Shown here piece after piece: positions 31,406 to 41,966 of a stretch of DNA of 64,000 bases. Below the pieces are notes generated by a model that was given only the letters and a program-made list of their open reading frames with translations, was not told where the DNA came from and did no database searches. Position 1 is the first letter of the stretch. Each line of letters opens with the position of its first letter. A program made the translations under genes and the position numbers. Source of the stretch: Caenorhabditis elegans (taxonomy: Eukaryota; Nematoda; Chromadorea; Rhabditida; Rhabditidae); assembly GCF_000002985.6 (NCBI RefSeq), contig NC_003281.10, positions 1,860,001 through 1,924,000 of the forward strand. Reading direction: 5' to 3'.

Positions 31406-33842
31406 TCAAACCTTATAGGCATATGACTCAGAACCGTTTTTCTTGAGCTCCTTCTTTTCGTAGCAATTTTTCGATTTTTCCTTGCTCTCCTTTTCTTTTT
31501 TCTTGTTCTTCTCGACGTTCTGAAAAATTGAAATTGTTTGAATTTTTGGTTTGGAACAACTAGTTAGTTGATAACTTTTTAATATAACTGACATGAGTGC
31601 GGCTCAAACGAAAAGGTTTCACACTTCAAGCTTTTGTAGTTCTAAAACTAAAAGAGCTACTGAAAACTTGGGGGGAAATTAAATTTACTACAATTTATCA
31701 GTTGACAACTTTTTGCTAGCAATCACAGTTTTAAAGATACATGTGTTTGAAGTTTTGAGTTTCCCTATACTTTTCCCTATACTTTAAGCCTCTGTATCTC
31801 CAAGACTAGAAAAGCTACCAAAAAACTTTTAAATAGCAAAATGTTTATCGTAAAATTGTCTACAATTCAGCAGGTAGCAACTTTTCGATAGCTCTCTTGG
31901 TTTCGAAGATACAGGAAAAAACACTTGAAAACTTTACCCTCTTGTCCTCCTTCTTCTCACAAGCTTCAGCCTCTCCACTCTCTGTCTTGACCACCTTGCA
32001 ATTCTTTTCAACAGACTTTTTGTTTTCCACTTTCACTAATTCAGAGCTCGGCGTTTTCTTATAGACACGATTTCCGGCTCGAGGTCTGACCTGAAATTTT
32101 TCTTAAATTTCAGTTTTTTCGGATTTTTTTCGAAGAAAAATAGAGAATTTTTACTGTGTAATTTGAATTGTTTGTTGATTTCTACACCAGACCGCTTGGA
32201 CAACTTGCCGAATAATCGATATTTTTACGGAAAATCGATAATTTCTCGGAAAATCGATAATTCCTCAGAAAAACGAAAATTGCTCGGAAAATCGATAATT
32301 CCTCAAAAAATCGATAATTTCTCAGAAAATCGAAAATTGCTCGGAAAATCGATAACTCGTCGGAAATCGATAATTCGTCGGAAAATCGATAATTCGTCGA
32401 AAAATCGATATTTTAACGGAAAGTCGATAATTCGTCGGAAAATCGATTATTCGTCGGAAAATCGATAATTCTTCGAAAAATCGATAATTCGTCGGAAAAT
32501 CGATAATTTCTCGGAAAATCGATAATTTCTCAGAAAATCGAAAATTGCTCGGAAAATCGATAATTTCTCAGAAAATCGAAAATTCGTCGGAAAATCGATA
32601 TTTTAACGGAAAGTCGATAATTCGTCGGAAAATCGATTATTCGTCGGAAAATCGATAATTCTTCGAAAAATCGATAATTCGTCGGAAAATCGATAATTTC
32701 TCGGAAAATCGATAATTTCTCAGAAAATCGAAAATTGCTCGGAAAATCGATAATTTCTCAGAAAATCGATAATTCGTCGGAAAATCGATAATTCGTCAAT
32801 AAAAATCGATAATAGGTCGGAAAATCGATAATTTCTCGGAAAATCGATAATTTCTCAGAAAATCGAAAATTGCTCGGAAAATCGATAATTTCTCAGAAAA
32901 TCGATAATTCGTCGGAAAATCGATAATTCGTCAATAAAAATCGATAATAGGTCGGAAAATCGATAATTTCTCGGAAAATCGATAATTTCTCAGAAAATCG
33001 AAAATTGCTCGGAAAATCGATAATTTCTCAGAAAATCGATAATTCGTCAGAAAATCGATAATTCGTCAATAAAAATCGAGAATAGGTCGGAAAATCGATA
33101 ATTCTTCAAAAAATCAACAATTCGTCCAAAAATCTATAATTTACGATAAAGTGACCAAGCGCTGCAATTTTGAAAAAAAAAGTTACATTATAGTGAAATT
33201 CGAGTTCTCCGCTCGGATTTTTTTAAATTTATTGATTTTTCTGATAATCGATATTCGATGAAAAATAAATCTTTAAAACTAACACCAATTCGTCTCCTGT
33301 GATTTTCCACAATTCGTATCTGCTCGGCCGGGGGAATTGTCGAAACTTCGTCAGTATCCGTCGAGGGAGGTGTGTGCTCTTCGAGAAAAATTTCCTTTTT
33401 CTTCCTTGGAGGTGCTGCTCGCGGAGCCACTTTTAGAGTTTTCTGGGGAGCTGGAGGCTTTGCAGGTGTCGCTGGAGGTGGTTTTCGGACCTTTTTCAGG
33501 TTACACGTTGAAAGGGCTAATGTTGCAGCCGCGAATCCAGTAATTATAAAGTAACCTGAAAAATTGAGGGGGTTTTAATATGAAATTTGGATTATTTGCT
33601 CTTTTTACCCCTAAAAAATTATCGATTTTTATTACTGTCTATGCAAAATTTGAAATTTCCGAAACATTTTGGAAAAATTATCGATTTTTGAAAAAATCGA
33701 AAAAAGAATCGATAATTTTTGGTTTAAATAGATTTTATTGATTTTTGAGATTAATATTGTAAAATTCTTAATCGCCGCAATTTTTCAAATTCGTCGAAAA
33801 ATCTATAAGCCATCAAAAATCGAAAAAGAACTCACCAATCAT
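31406..33842 (-). CDS. small single-pass membrane protein with Lys-rich tail
   Basis: Four exons, minus strand: 33842-33836 (only ATG ATT G), 33555-33284, 32090-31938, 31519-31406; 181 aa. The protein starts MIGYFIITGFAAATLALSTC, a membrane anchor or signal segment. A Pro/Ala/Lys-rich stretch follows (KPPPATPAKPPAPQK), then an acidic patch (EEHTPPSTDTDE), then a tail dominated by Lys and Glu (NVEKNKKKEKESKEKSK). The exon 2 donor is taken as GGT/GTTAGT because it restores phase with RPRAGNRVYKK; the overlapping G/GTGTTA donor would not. The tail resembles the tail of the WSN neighbour (KKSVEKN vs VKSVEKT). No family is recognised. The 7-base coding first exon is the weakest point. Confidence 0.58.
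31555..31925 (-). repeat. palindromic elements in intron 3 of the 181-aa gene
   Basis: Two fold-backs of the family that fills WSN2 introns: about 31625-31745 (AAAGAGCTAC...GCTAGCAATC) and 31780-31920 (TCTGTATCTCCAAGACTAG...CTTGGTTTCGAAGATACAGG). Confidence 0.72.
32210..33150 (+). repeat. ATCGATAATT array with 135-bp higher-order period
   Basis: About 50 units of TCGGAAAATCGATAATT in intron 2 of the 181-aa gene. The phrase AATAGGTCGG ends at 32820, 32955 and 33090, exactly 135 bp apart, and the units between repeat in the same order (TTTCTCGG, TTTCTCAG, GAAAATTGC, TCGTCAATAAAAA). This shows higher-order amplification. Confidence 0.92.
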
Positions 33843-34101
33843 CGGAGATTTGTTAACTTTTCAATTTCTAATCGAACGATTCGTTTTAAAACTGCGAAAT
33901 AATTGGAAAAATCAATCAATAGTAGGCTCAATGACCTTTCTGATAATTTTTTGTCATCAAAATTTTATTTTGAAAAGGAAGTTGAGAAAAAAAGAAAACA
34001 AATTCCACGCAAAAATCGATAATTCCTATCAATCGATAAATTACAAATATTTAATCATTTCTCAATTTATCGATTAATTTTTTGTCACGAAAAGTAAAAT
34101 C
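33843..34101. promoter_or_regulatory. divergent promoter region, 181-aa gene / patatin gene
   Basis: 259 bp between two start codons on opposite strands. It is AT-rich, with CAATCAATAGTAGGCTCAATG at about 33912 and several ATCGATAA motifs near 34015-34075. No clear TATA element. Confidence 0.5.
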
Positions 34102-37100
34102 ATGTCAGATAGCAAGAAGAAGTCAGAGTGAGTATTGATTTTTTGAATAAACGATGCTCCGATGTTCCGCTTCGTGGTTTCAAAATTATTCTCGGAAGTT
34201 TTCATGTCGATTTTCGAACTCGCCGCTATTTTTTACGTCGGGCGCACAATTTTCATAGCTCTAACTCAAAATTGCGTAAGATCCGGTGTTCTCGGGTACG
34301 GTAGTCGGTGTTTGCGTACTTTTGGCGCTACCGTACCCCTTAAATTTCCAAATTGCGATAGAAACTTCAGAAAAATTGTATCTAGAGTGAAAATTAACGC
34401 AGAATTCGAATTTGACATTGAATTTTCTTGAAAATCGAATTTTTTCAAAAATTTCGGAAAAACATTGCATTTTTTTTCGAAAATGAATTTTAATTTTTTC
34501 CAGAGAAAAGAATCGTCAGTGTGACGACTCCAATGTCAACGACACTATTTTAATTGCATTTAGCAATTATTCGGAGGTATACGAGTGGCGGACGTCTGCC
34601 GGGAACAATGAAAAACTGCCAGAATCCTCAACTTCGTCGGATTCCGATTCGGATTCTGACAAGAAAAATGTGGAGAACGTGGTAAAATTGAAAAAGGAAA
34701 TGCCATTGAGAAAAGCCAGAGATCCTGCTAATCGGACACCGCTGAAAGGTACGAAATTCTGGAAAATTTTGGAATTTCTGGACAAATTTTTAATTCTCGT
34801 AGTTTTTCATTGTCAAATTCGAGTTCTCTGCAAAATGTTACCCTTGGTACTTTTTTCCTGAGCTCCTAGCTCCAAATTTAAATTTCCAGGGGTACGGTAG
34901 CGCCAATAGTACGCAAACACCGAGGAACCTACGACAAAATGCACAATTTTCTTAAATTTGATGGTAGAGCTCTGAAAAACGGAGTTTCGGGGTAAAAAAT
35001 GACGGGGATTTCGAATTTCGCATTGAAAATTCAAAAAATTTAACAATTGCGCTCGAAATTCAAGTTTTTCAGAACAAACATTTGTTCATTCGGAAATTTC
35101 AACTGAAAACTTTAATTCTTTATAGAATTTCACTTCACAACTTTTTTTTCCGGCTTTCAGCTCAAAATTTGAAATTCCAGGTGTACGGTAGCGCAAAAAG
35201 TACGCAAGCACCGACTACAGTACCTCAAAGCACACTATTTGACGCAATATTGCAGAAAACTTCAAAAAACTGGCTCTTGAGGGTAGAAATTGACGTAGAA
35301 CTCGAATTTCATCATTAAAACATGTAAAAAAAATTTTAAGCAGTGAAAATTTTCCAGACGCCAAAAATATCTGTCTTTCCTTCGGAGGATGCGGATTTCT
35401 TGGAAGTTATCAGTTCGGAGCGGCAAAAATGATTTTCGATCACGGGAAGAAGCTTATGAAGCGTGTTGAGAGGTATTCTGGGTGCTCTTCGGGAAGTCTG
35501 GTGGCGGCTATGTTCATTTTCAACCCGGAAAAGTTAGTTTTTTTGGTTTCTTTCAGAAAAACGGTTAGTTTTTGCTGCTTTTCAGTACAAAATTCATGTT
35601 CAGAAGGGTCGATTACCCCTATTCAGTCTGTTTTTGCTAAATTTTAGAAATCTGTGCATTTTGTCGTAAGCTCTTTGGTGTTTGCGTACTTTTGAGGCTA
35701 CAGTACCCATCAAAACCCAAAATTAACGCTAGAAACCCGGAGAAAACAGATTTAGGCCAGAAAAAAACGGAGATTTCAAATTTTGCTATGAATTTTTTGA
35801 AAATTATTAGGAAAACCTTGAAATAACTGTGAAAATTGCAAAGTTGAATTTTTTTCGAAACTCGCAGATTTTTAACAGTTTTGAGTGTTAAATTGGAACT
35901 CACCGTTAAATTTTACCCTGGGTCTCCGAATTCCAAAGCTTTCGCGTCAAAAATAGAGTATCTGTGCATTTTGTCGTGTGCTCCGCGGTGTTTGCGTACT
36001 TTTGGGGCAACAGTACCCCCAGAAAATTTGAGATAATAGTTAGAAACTCAGAAAAATGTGATTCTAGGGTAAAAAATGATGGGGATTTCAAATTTTATGA
36101 TGAAAAATTTTCAACAAGTACATGAAACCCGAAATTTTCATTTTCCATCTAAAAATTTCAAATTTTTGCCGCAAATGTTAACTTTCACGTTTTTTTTTGT
36201 ATGAAATTTGAATTCTACGCTAATTTTCACTCCCGGAACCCTGTTTTCAGAGCTACACCACAAAATTTACAGGAATTGTGCATTTTGTCGTACAATCTGC
36301 GGTGTTTGCGTATTCTCGAGGCTACAGTACCCCAAAAACTTAAAATTTGAGCTGAAAGTCCCGATATAAACCCGCTGGGGTAAAATTAGACAACGAAATG
36401 GAAAATTACAATAAAAAATGTTCAAAACCTGATAGAAATTCTATACATTTCACTAAAAGTTGCGAAATCTTCAAAACCAGTCAATTTTTACCAATTTTTA
36501 GTACAAAATTTGAAATCCTCGTCATTTTTCACCCCTGGAACCCAATTTTCAGGGCTGAAACCTTGAAACGAAAGAAAATGTGCATTTCGTCGTAAGACGT
36601 TCGGTGTTTGCATACTTTTGAGGCTACAGTACTCTGAGAATTTCCAAATTTGAGCTAAAAGCTCAGAAAGAAATGTGCCAGGGGTAAAAATTAACGGAGA
36701 ATTCGAATTTCGCAATAAAAAATGTTCAAAACCTGATAGAAATTCTATACATTTCACTAAAAGTTGCAAAATCCCCAAAACCAGTCAATTTTTACCAATT
36801 TTCAGTACAAAATTTGAAATCCCTGTAACTTTTATCCCGGGAACCCAATTTCCAAAGCTGATACCTCGAAAATAGAGAAAATGTGCATTTTGCAGTATGA
36901 CGTTCGGTGTTTGCGTACTTTTGAGGCTACAGTACTCCGGGAATTTCACGCGAAATTCCACAAAACCAGTCAACTTTTACTAATTTTGTGGTACAAAATT
37001 TGAATTCCTCGTCATTTTCACCCCCGGAACCCGATTTTCAAAGCTAATACCTCGAAAATAGTGAAAATGTGCATTTTGTCGTAAGACGTTCGGTGTTTGC

Positions 37101-39856
37101 ATACTTTTTAGGCTACAGTACTCTGAGAATTTCCAAATTTGAGCTAAAAACTCAGAAAAAAGTGTCCCAGGGGTGAAAAATAACGGAGAACTCGAATTTC
37201 GCAATGAAAATCTACAAAAATCAAAATAAAAAATTTCCAGAATATCCGAGGCGGTCGAGGAAATCTATAAAATGGCCGATGAGGTGAACGACAAAACGCT
37301 CGGCGCAATGTCTCCGGGATTCGTTATCAGTGATCGTTTGCGGAAAGTCGTCGAAAAATTCCTACCTGATGACGTGGCAAAGGCAAACGATCTGCTTTTT
37401 GTGTCGGTCACCAAGTTGAAGGTGCTGATTTTATCGATTTTTTCACGGAAAAATTCCGAAAATTCCCACTTTTAGACATGGAAAAACGAGCTGATCTCGA
37501 ATTTCGAGTCGAAAATCGATTTGATCGATTGTCTGATGGCGAGCTGCTATCATCCAATGTACTCGTCGGGTTTGAACGGAAAAGCGCCGATTCTTCGGGG
37601 AGAGGTAACGTTTTTTTTTTAATTTCGAAGGAGTAAAAACTATGTGAAAATTCGAATTCAGCTCGTTAAGAGCTTTCAGAAGAGCCTGATATTGACTTTT
37701 GTGTTTTTTGGGCCCCGACACGAAAACCCCGGGTTACTGTAGTTTAAAGGCACATGGGCGAGTCGAAATTTTGAAATTTGAATTTCTCACACTCTGAGCT
37801 CTCATTTGACCCCCATATTGACTAGATTCCATCGATTTTGAAAGTTAATTGGGTCTCGCCGTGAAAACTACAGTAACCCCGGTCGGGTTTTCGTTGCGAG
37901 ACCCTGGAAACTTTGAAATGGGAAAACTAACGAAAAATTCGAATTCAGCTCTACGAGAGCTTTCAAATGACCTCCATATTGACTAGGTTTCGATAATTTT
38001 GAAAAACAATTGGGTCCCACCGCGAAAACTACGGTAACCCCGGCGGGTTTTCGTGGCGAGACCCGAAAACGTTCAAAACTGTTGGAACCTAGCTATTAGG
38101 GGTTTATTTGAACACCAGTAAACCGCTGAGCTCGAAAATTACACTTAAAATCGGTTTATGCCCCTCCTGCGATTTTAAACTAAAGTAACCCTGCGAGTTT
38201 TCGTGGCGAGACCCAAAAAAATTGGAAATTAGTAAAAACTCATTTTATTGTCTAGAATAGACAAAATACAAGTTTTCAAACAAAAAGTTAGCAAAAAAGC
38301 TCAAAATTGAACAAAGTTGTCGATTTTCGAAATTTCTTCATCTAATTTTGGGTCCTGCCACGAAAACCCCGGGTTACTGTAGGCTTGCAACCTGGCAAAC
38401 GGCTTAAACTATTTTTCTTGGTAAGAATAGATAAAACCCTATTTTTGAAGACAAAAAACCCTGAGAAATCTTGAAAATGAGCAAAGTTATCGATTTTCGA
38501 AACTTTTCGAATTTTTTTGAAATTTTTTAGAATTTATCGATTTTTCAGGGTTTTTCCTGGACAAGTTTATACTTTTTGAAAAGCTCTCGACAAGCTGAAC
38601 TCAAATTTTAGGCTTAACACTCCCTAAACCCCTAACATTTCCAGGCATACATCGACGGTGGCTACTCGAACATGATTCCAGAGTTCCTTGACATGCGTAC
38701 GGTCACAGTGTCTGCATTTGCCGGTGATGCGGACATTTGTCCCGTCGAGAAATCTGCATTGTTCAATGATTTTATGTTCGCATTCTTTAATCAGAATATG
38801 AAGGTGATTTTTTAAGGCAAATTTGAAAATTTTGGATATTTTCATTATTAAATTCGAATTCCTCGTCTAATTTCACCCTAGCAGCCTTTTATTCTGGGCC
38901 TCTAGCTCAAATTTGAAAAATCCCAGAGTACGGTAGCCTCAAAAGTACGCAAACACCGAGGCTCTCACGACAAAATGCAGAATTTCTGTAAATTCAGTGG
39001 CGGAGTTCTGAAAATAGGGTTCTGGGGGTGAAAAATGACGAGGAATTCGAATTTTGTACTAAAAATTAGTAAAATTTGACTGTTTTTGTGGAATTTTAAG
39101 GTTTCGAATTTTAGTGAAATTTGAAAAAATTTCGATCAGGTTTTTACTGTTTTCATTATTAAATTCGGATTCCCCGTCTATTTTTAGCCTATAGCCTTGT
39201 TTTCTAGGCTTTGAGCTCAAATTTAAAAATTCTATTATTTTATTTATTTATTTTTGGTCCCTGAGCCCTGAAAATTTATTTTTGGTCCCTGAGCCCTGAA
39301 AATAGGGTTCCGGGGGTGAAATTGTACGTAAAATTCGAATTTCACACAAAAAAAACCTGTGAAAATTAACATTTGTGGCAAAAATGTCAAATCTTCGAAC
39401 GAAAAATGAAAACTTCGGGTTTCCGGTACTTTTTAATAAATTTTCAATCATCAAATTTGAAGTCTCCATCATTTTTTACCCTGGAATCACATTTTTCTGG
39501 GCTTCTAACTGCCTTTTCAAATTTTCTGGGGTACTGTAGCCACAAAAGTACGCAAACACAGAGAACTCCACGCAAAAATGCACAGATTTCTCATTTTTGC
39601 GTCCTAAGCTCTGAAAACAAGCTGCAGGGGGTGAAAAACGATGAGGAATTCGAATTTCGCGCTGAAATTTCTTGAAAAAAAGCGAAAAATCGCCAAAAAT
39701 TGAATAATTTGTTTGTCGTTTCAGCTCACTCTGTCCAACATGAAACGCGTCACAAATGCACTTTTTCCGCCGACACGTGCCATTCTTCAGGAGTATTTCA
39801 ATGCGGGAGCCCGTGATGCGGAGAAACTGTTGAAGGATTCCGGATTCTACGAATAA
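34102..39856 (+). CDS. patatin-like phospholipase (PNPLA/ATGL-type)
   Basis: Seven exons, all in phase: 34102-34127, 34504-34748, 35358-35532, 37241-37421, 37476-37604, 38645-38803, 39725-39856; 348 aa. Residues 1-90 are a charged, Ser/Asp-rich leader (SSTSSDSDSDSDKK). The patatin fold starts at ICLSFGGCGFLGSYQFG: oxyanion loop GGCGFLG at 100-106, as in ATGL/PNPLA2 (FAGCGFLG). The nucleophile is Ser134 in GCSSG (GXSXG) and the catalytic Asp256 lies in AYIDGGYSN. Later blocks VTVSAFAGDADICP and KLTLSNMKRVTNALFPP match the adiponutrin subfamily (ITVSPFSGESDICP; NLRNLYRLSKALFPP). A lipid acyl-hydrolase, cytosolic or lipid-droplet linked, is expected; the exact substrate is unknown. It lacks the long hydrophobic C-terminus of vertebrate ATGL. 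AATAAA overlaps the stop codon (39852-39857). Confidence 0.93.
35533..37240 (+). repeat. Family B repeats, tandem units of about 300 bp
   Basis: Patatin intron 3. The segment around GTTCGGTGTTTGCGTACTTTTGAGGCTACAG recurs with CACCCCTGGAACCCAATTTTC and TTGAGCTAAAAGCTCAG; AACCAGTCAATTTTTACCAA occurs at about 36475 and again about 301 bp later. It looks like local tandem amplification of Family B. Confidence 0.78.
37665..38230 (+). repeat. CTACAGTA repeats in patatin intron 5
   Basis: Three units with CTACAGTAACCCCGG, TTTTCGTGGCGAGACCC and AGAGCTTTCAAATGACCTCC, related to those in TTC7 intron 8 and Gemin2 intron 3. Confidence 0.78.
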
Positions 39857-41966
39857 ATTGAACTTTTCTGAGGAGAAAACTAGAGATTTTTGTGGAAAAT
39901 CTAAAATTTTGTGTTAATTTTTGAATTCTCCGTTATTTTTTACTCCGAAAGTCCATTTTTCAGAGCTTTACCACGAAAATTGAGAAAGTTGTGCATTTTT
40001 GCGTGGAGTTCTCGGTGTTTGCGTACTTTTGACGCTACAGTACCCGGAGAAACTCAAATTTTGAGCTAGAAAGCGGGGAAAAAGAGTTTCTGAGCTGAAA
40101 TTTTACGGAGAATTCGCATTTTCAGCTAAAATTCCCTTAATAACAAAAAATTTTATTCTGAAAAACTTGAATTTCGGGCGCAATTATTAATTTTCCAAAA
40201 TTTTCAGTGTGAAATTCGAGTTCCCCGTCATTTTTTACCCCAAAACTCCATTTTTCAGAGCTTTACCACGTAAATTAAGGAATCTGTGCATTTTGTCGTG
40301 GGAGCCTCGGTGTTTGCGTACTTTTGGCGCTACCGTACCCCGGGAAATTCAAAATTCGAGCTAGAAGCGTGGGGAAAAGAGATTCTAGGCTAGAATTTCA
40401 CGGAGAACTCGATTTTGAGCTTGAAATTCCCGTATTAACAAAGTTTTAATCTGAAAAACTTGAATTTCGGGCGCAATTATTAATTTTCCAAAATTTTCAG
40501 TGTGAAATTCGAGTTCCCCGTAATTTTTTACCCCAAAACTCAATTTGTCAGAGCCTAGCCACAAAAATTGAGGAAGTTGTGCATCTTTGCGTGGAGTTCT
40601 CGGTGTTTGCGTACTTTTGACGCTACAGTACCCGGAGAAACTCAAATTTTGAGCTAGAAGCCTGGGGAAAAGAGATTCTAGGCTAGAATTTCACGGAGAA
40701 CTCGATTTTGAGCTCGAAACTTGCCGAAAACTAGCCGGAAAATCGATTTTCAGCAACAAAAAAAAAACCTCAAATTTGAATAAAAATTCAAATTTATTGG
40801 AATTTTTCCAAGCAGGAAAGCAGCAGTAATAGCGAGAAACAGACGAACAAAAAAAAACAGAAAAGTAACAAGAAAATCGATAAATCTATGGGAAAACGGG
40901 GGCGGTGATAACAAGTAAAACAGGGTGTGAAATTTCCGGGCGGTGTGTCCGAATTTATAACAGCGGTGGCTAGAAAACAATGAAAAAATCGAGGGTTTTT
41001 GGGTGAAAATTCTCTATAAAAATGTCTAAAATAACAGGCTGAAAACCGGCTGAAATTGTGTGAAAAATGAGAATTTTGCGATTTTTCAGCCGAAAAAATC
41101 GAAAAATTTCAGTTTTTCGAGTGAAAACTGACGATTTTAAGCTTTTTCAGGCTGAAAAACTGGTTGAAAATGGAATTTTCAGCGAGAAAGTGGGAAATTC
41201 GAGATTTTTCAGCTGAATTTTTGAGTGTTTAGTGAATTTTTCATCGAAAAATGTGTGGAATTCACGGAAAACACGTTCAAATTTCAGCTTTTTCAGCCGG
41301 AAAAATCGGATTTTCAGGTTAAAAACATTGCAAAAATTCAAATTTTCAGCTTTTCCCGCCAAAAATGGGCTGAAAATTCTCATTTTTCAACAATTTTCAG
41401 CGGTTTTTTTTTAACTTTTTCAGGTGGTGGAAGCGGTGTGATAACAAAAAGAAAATAGATTATTTTGGGGGTCCTACGATGAATTTTTAAGTCAAAAATT
41501 GAATCTTTAATTCAAAAATCGAATTTTTCAGTTAAAAATTGCAATTCTCATGTAAAAATCGAATTTTCAGTTAAAATTCAAATTTTTAAGTCAAAAATCG
41601 AATTTTTGGGTCAAAAATTCGAATTTTTTATAGTGAAAACTCGATTTTTTCAGTCAAAAATTGAAATTTTGGGTCTAAAATCGATTTTTCAGTTAAAATT
41701 CGATTTTTTGAGTAAAAAATCGAATTTTTAAGTCAAAAATAGATTTTTTCGGTTAAAATTCAATTTTTTGATCAAAAATCGATTTTTTCATGTAAAAATC
41801 GATTTTTCAGTTAAAATTCGATTTTTTGAAATTTTTTGGTCAAAAATTGAAATTCTCATGTAAAAGGCGAATTTTTCAGTCAAAAATCAAATTTTTCAGT
41901 TCAAATTCAAATTTTTAAGTCAAAAATTCGATTTTTTCAGGGGTTCTGTACATTTTCTGATAATTT
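39857..41966 (+). other. intergenic, convergent patatin (+) and 287-aa gene (-)
   Basis: About 2.1 kb. 39900-40740 is a tandem duplication of a Family B unit of about 300 bp: the phrase GAATTTCGGGCGCAATTATT occurs at about 40168 and 40465. 40745-41450 is low-complexity AT-rich sequence. 41480-41940 is a run of GTCAAAAATCGAATTTTTCA phrases with roughly 10-base A/T phasing. No coding region supported. Confidence 0.65.

Noticed and set aside
32163..32468. Open frame of KSIIRRKIDNSS repeats
   Set aside because: Translation of the ATCGATAATT array inside an intron of the minus-strand gene.
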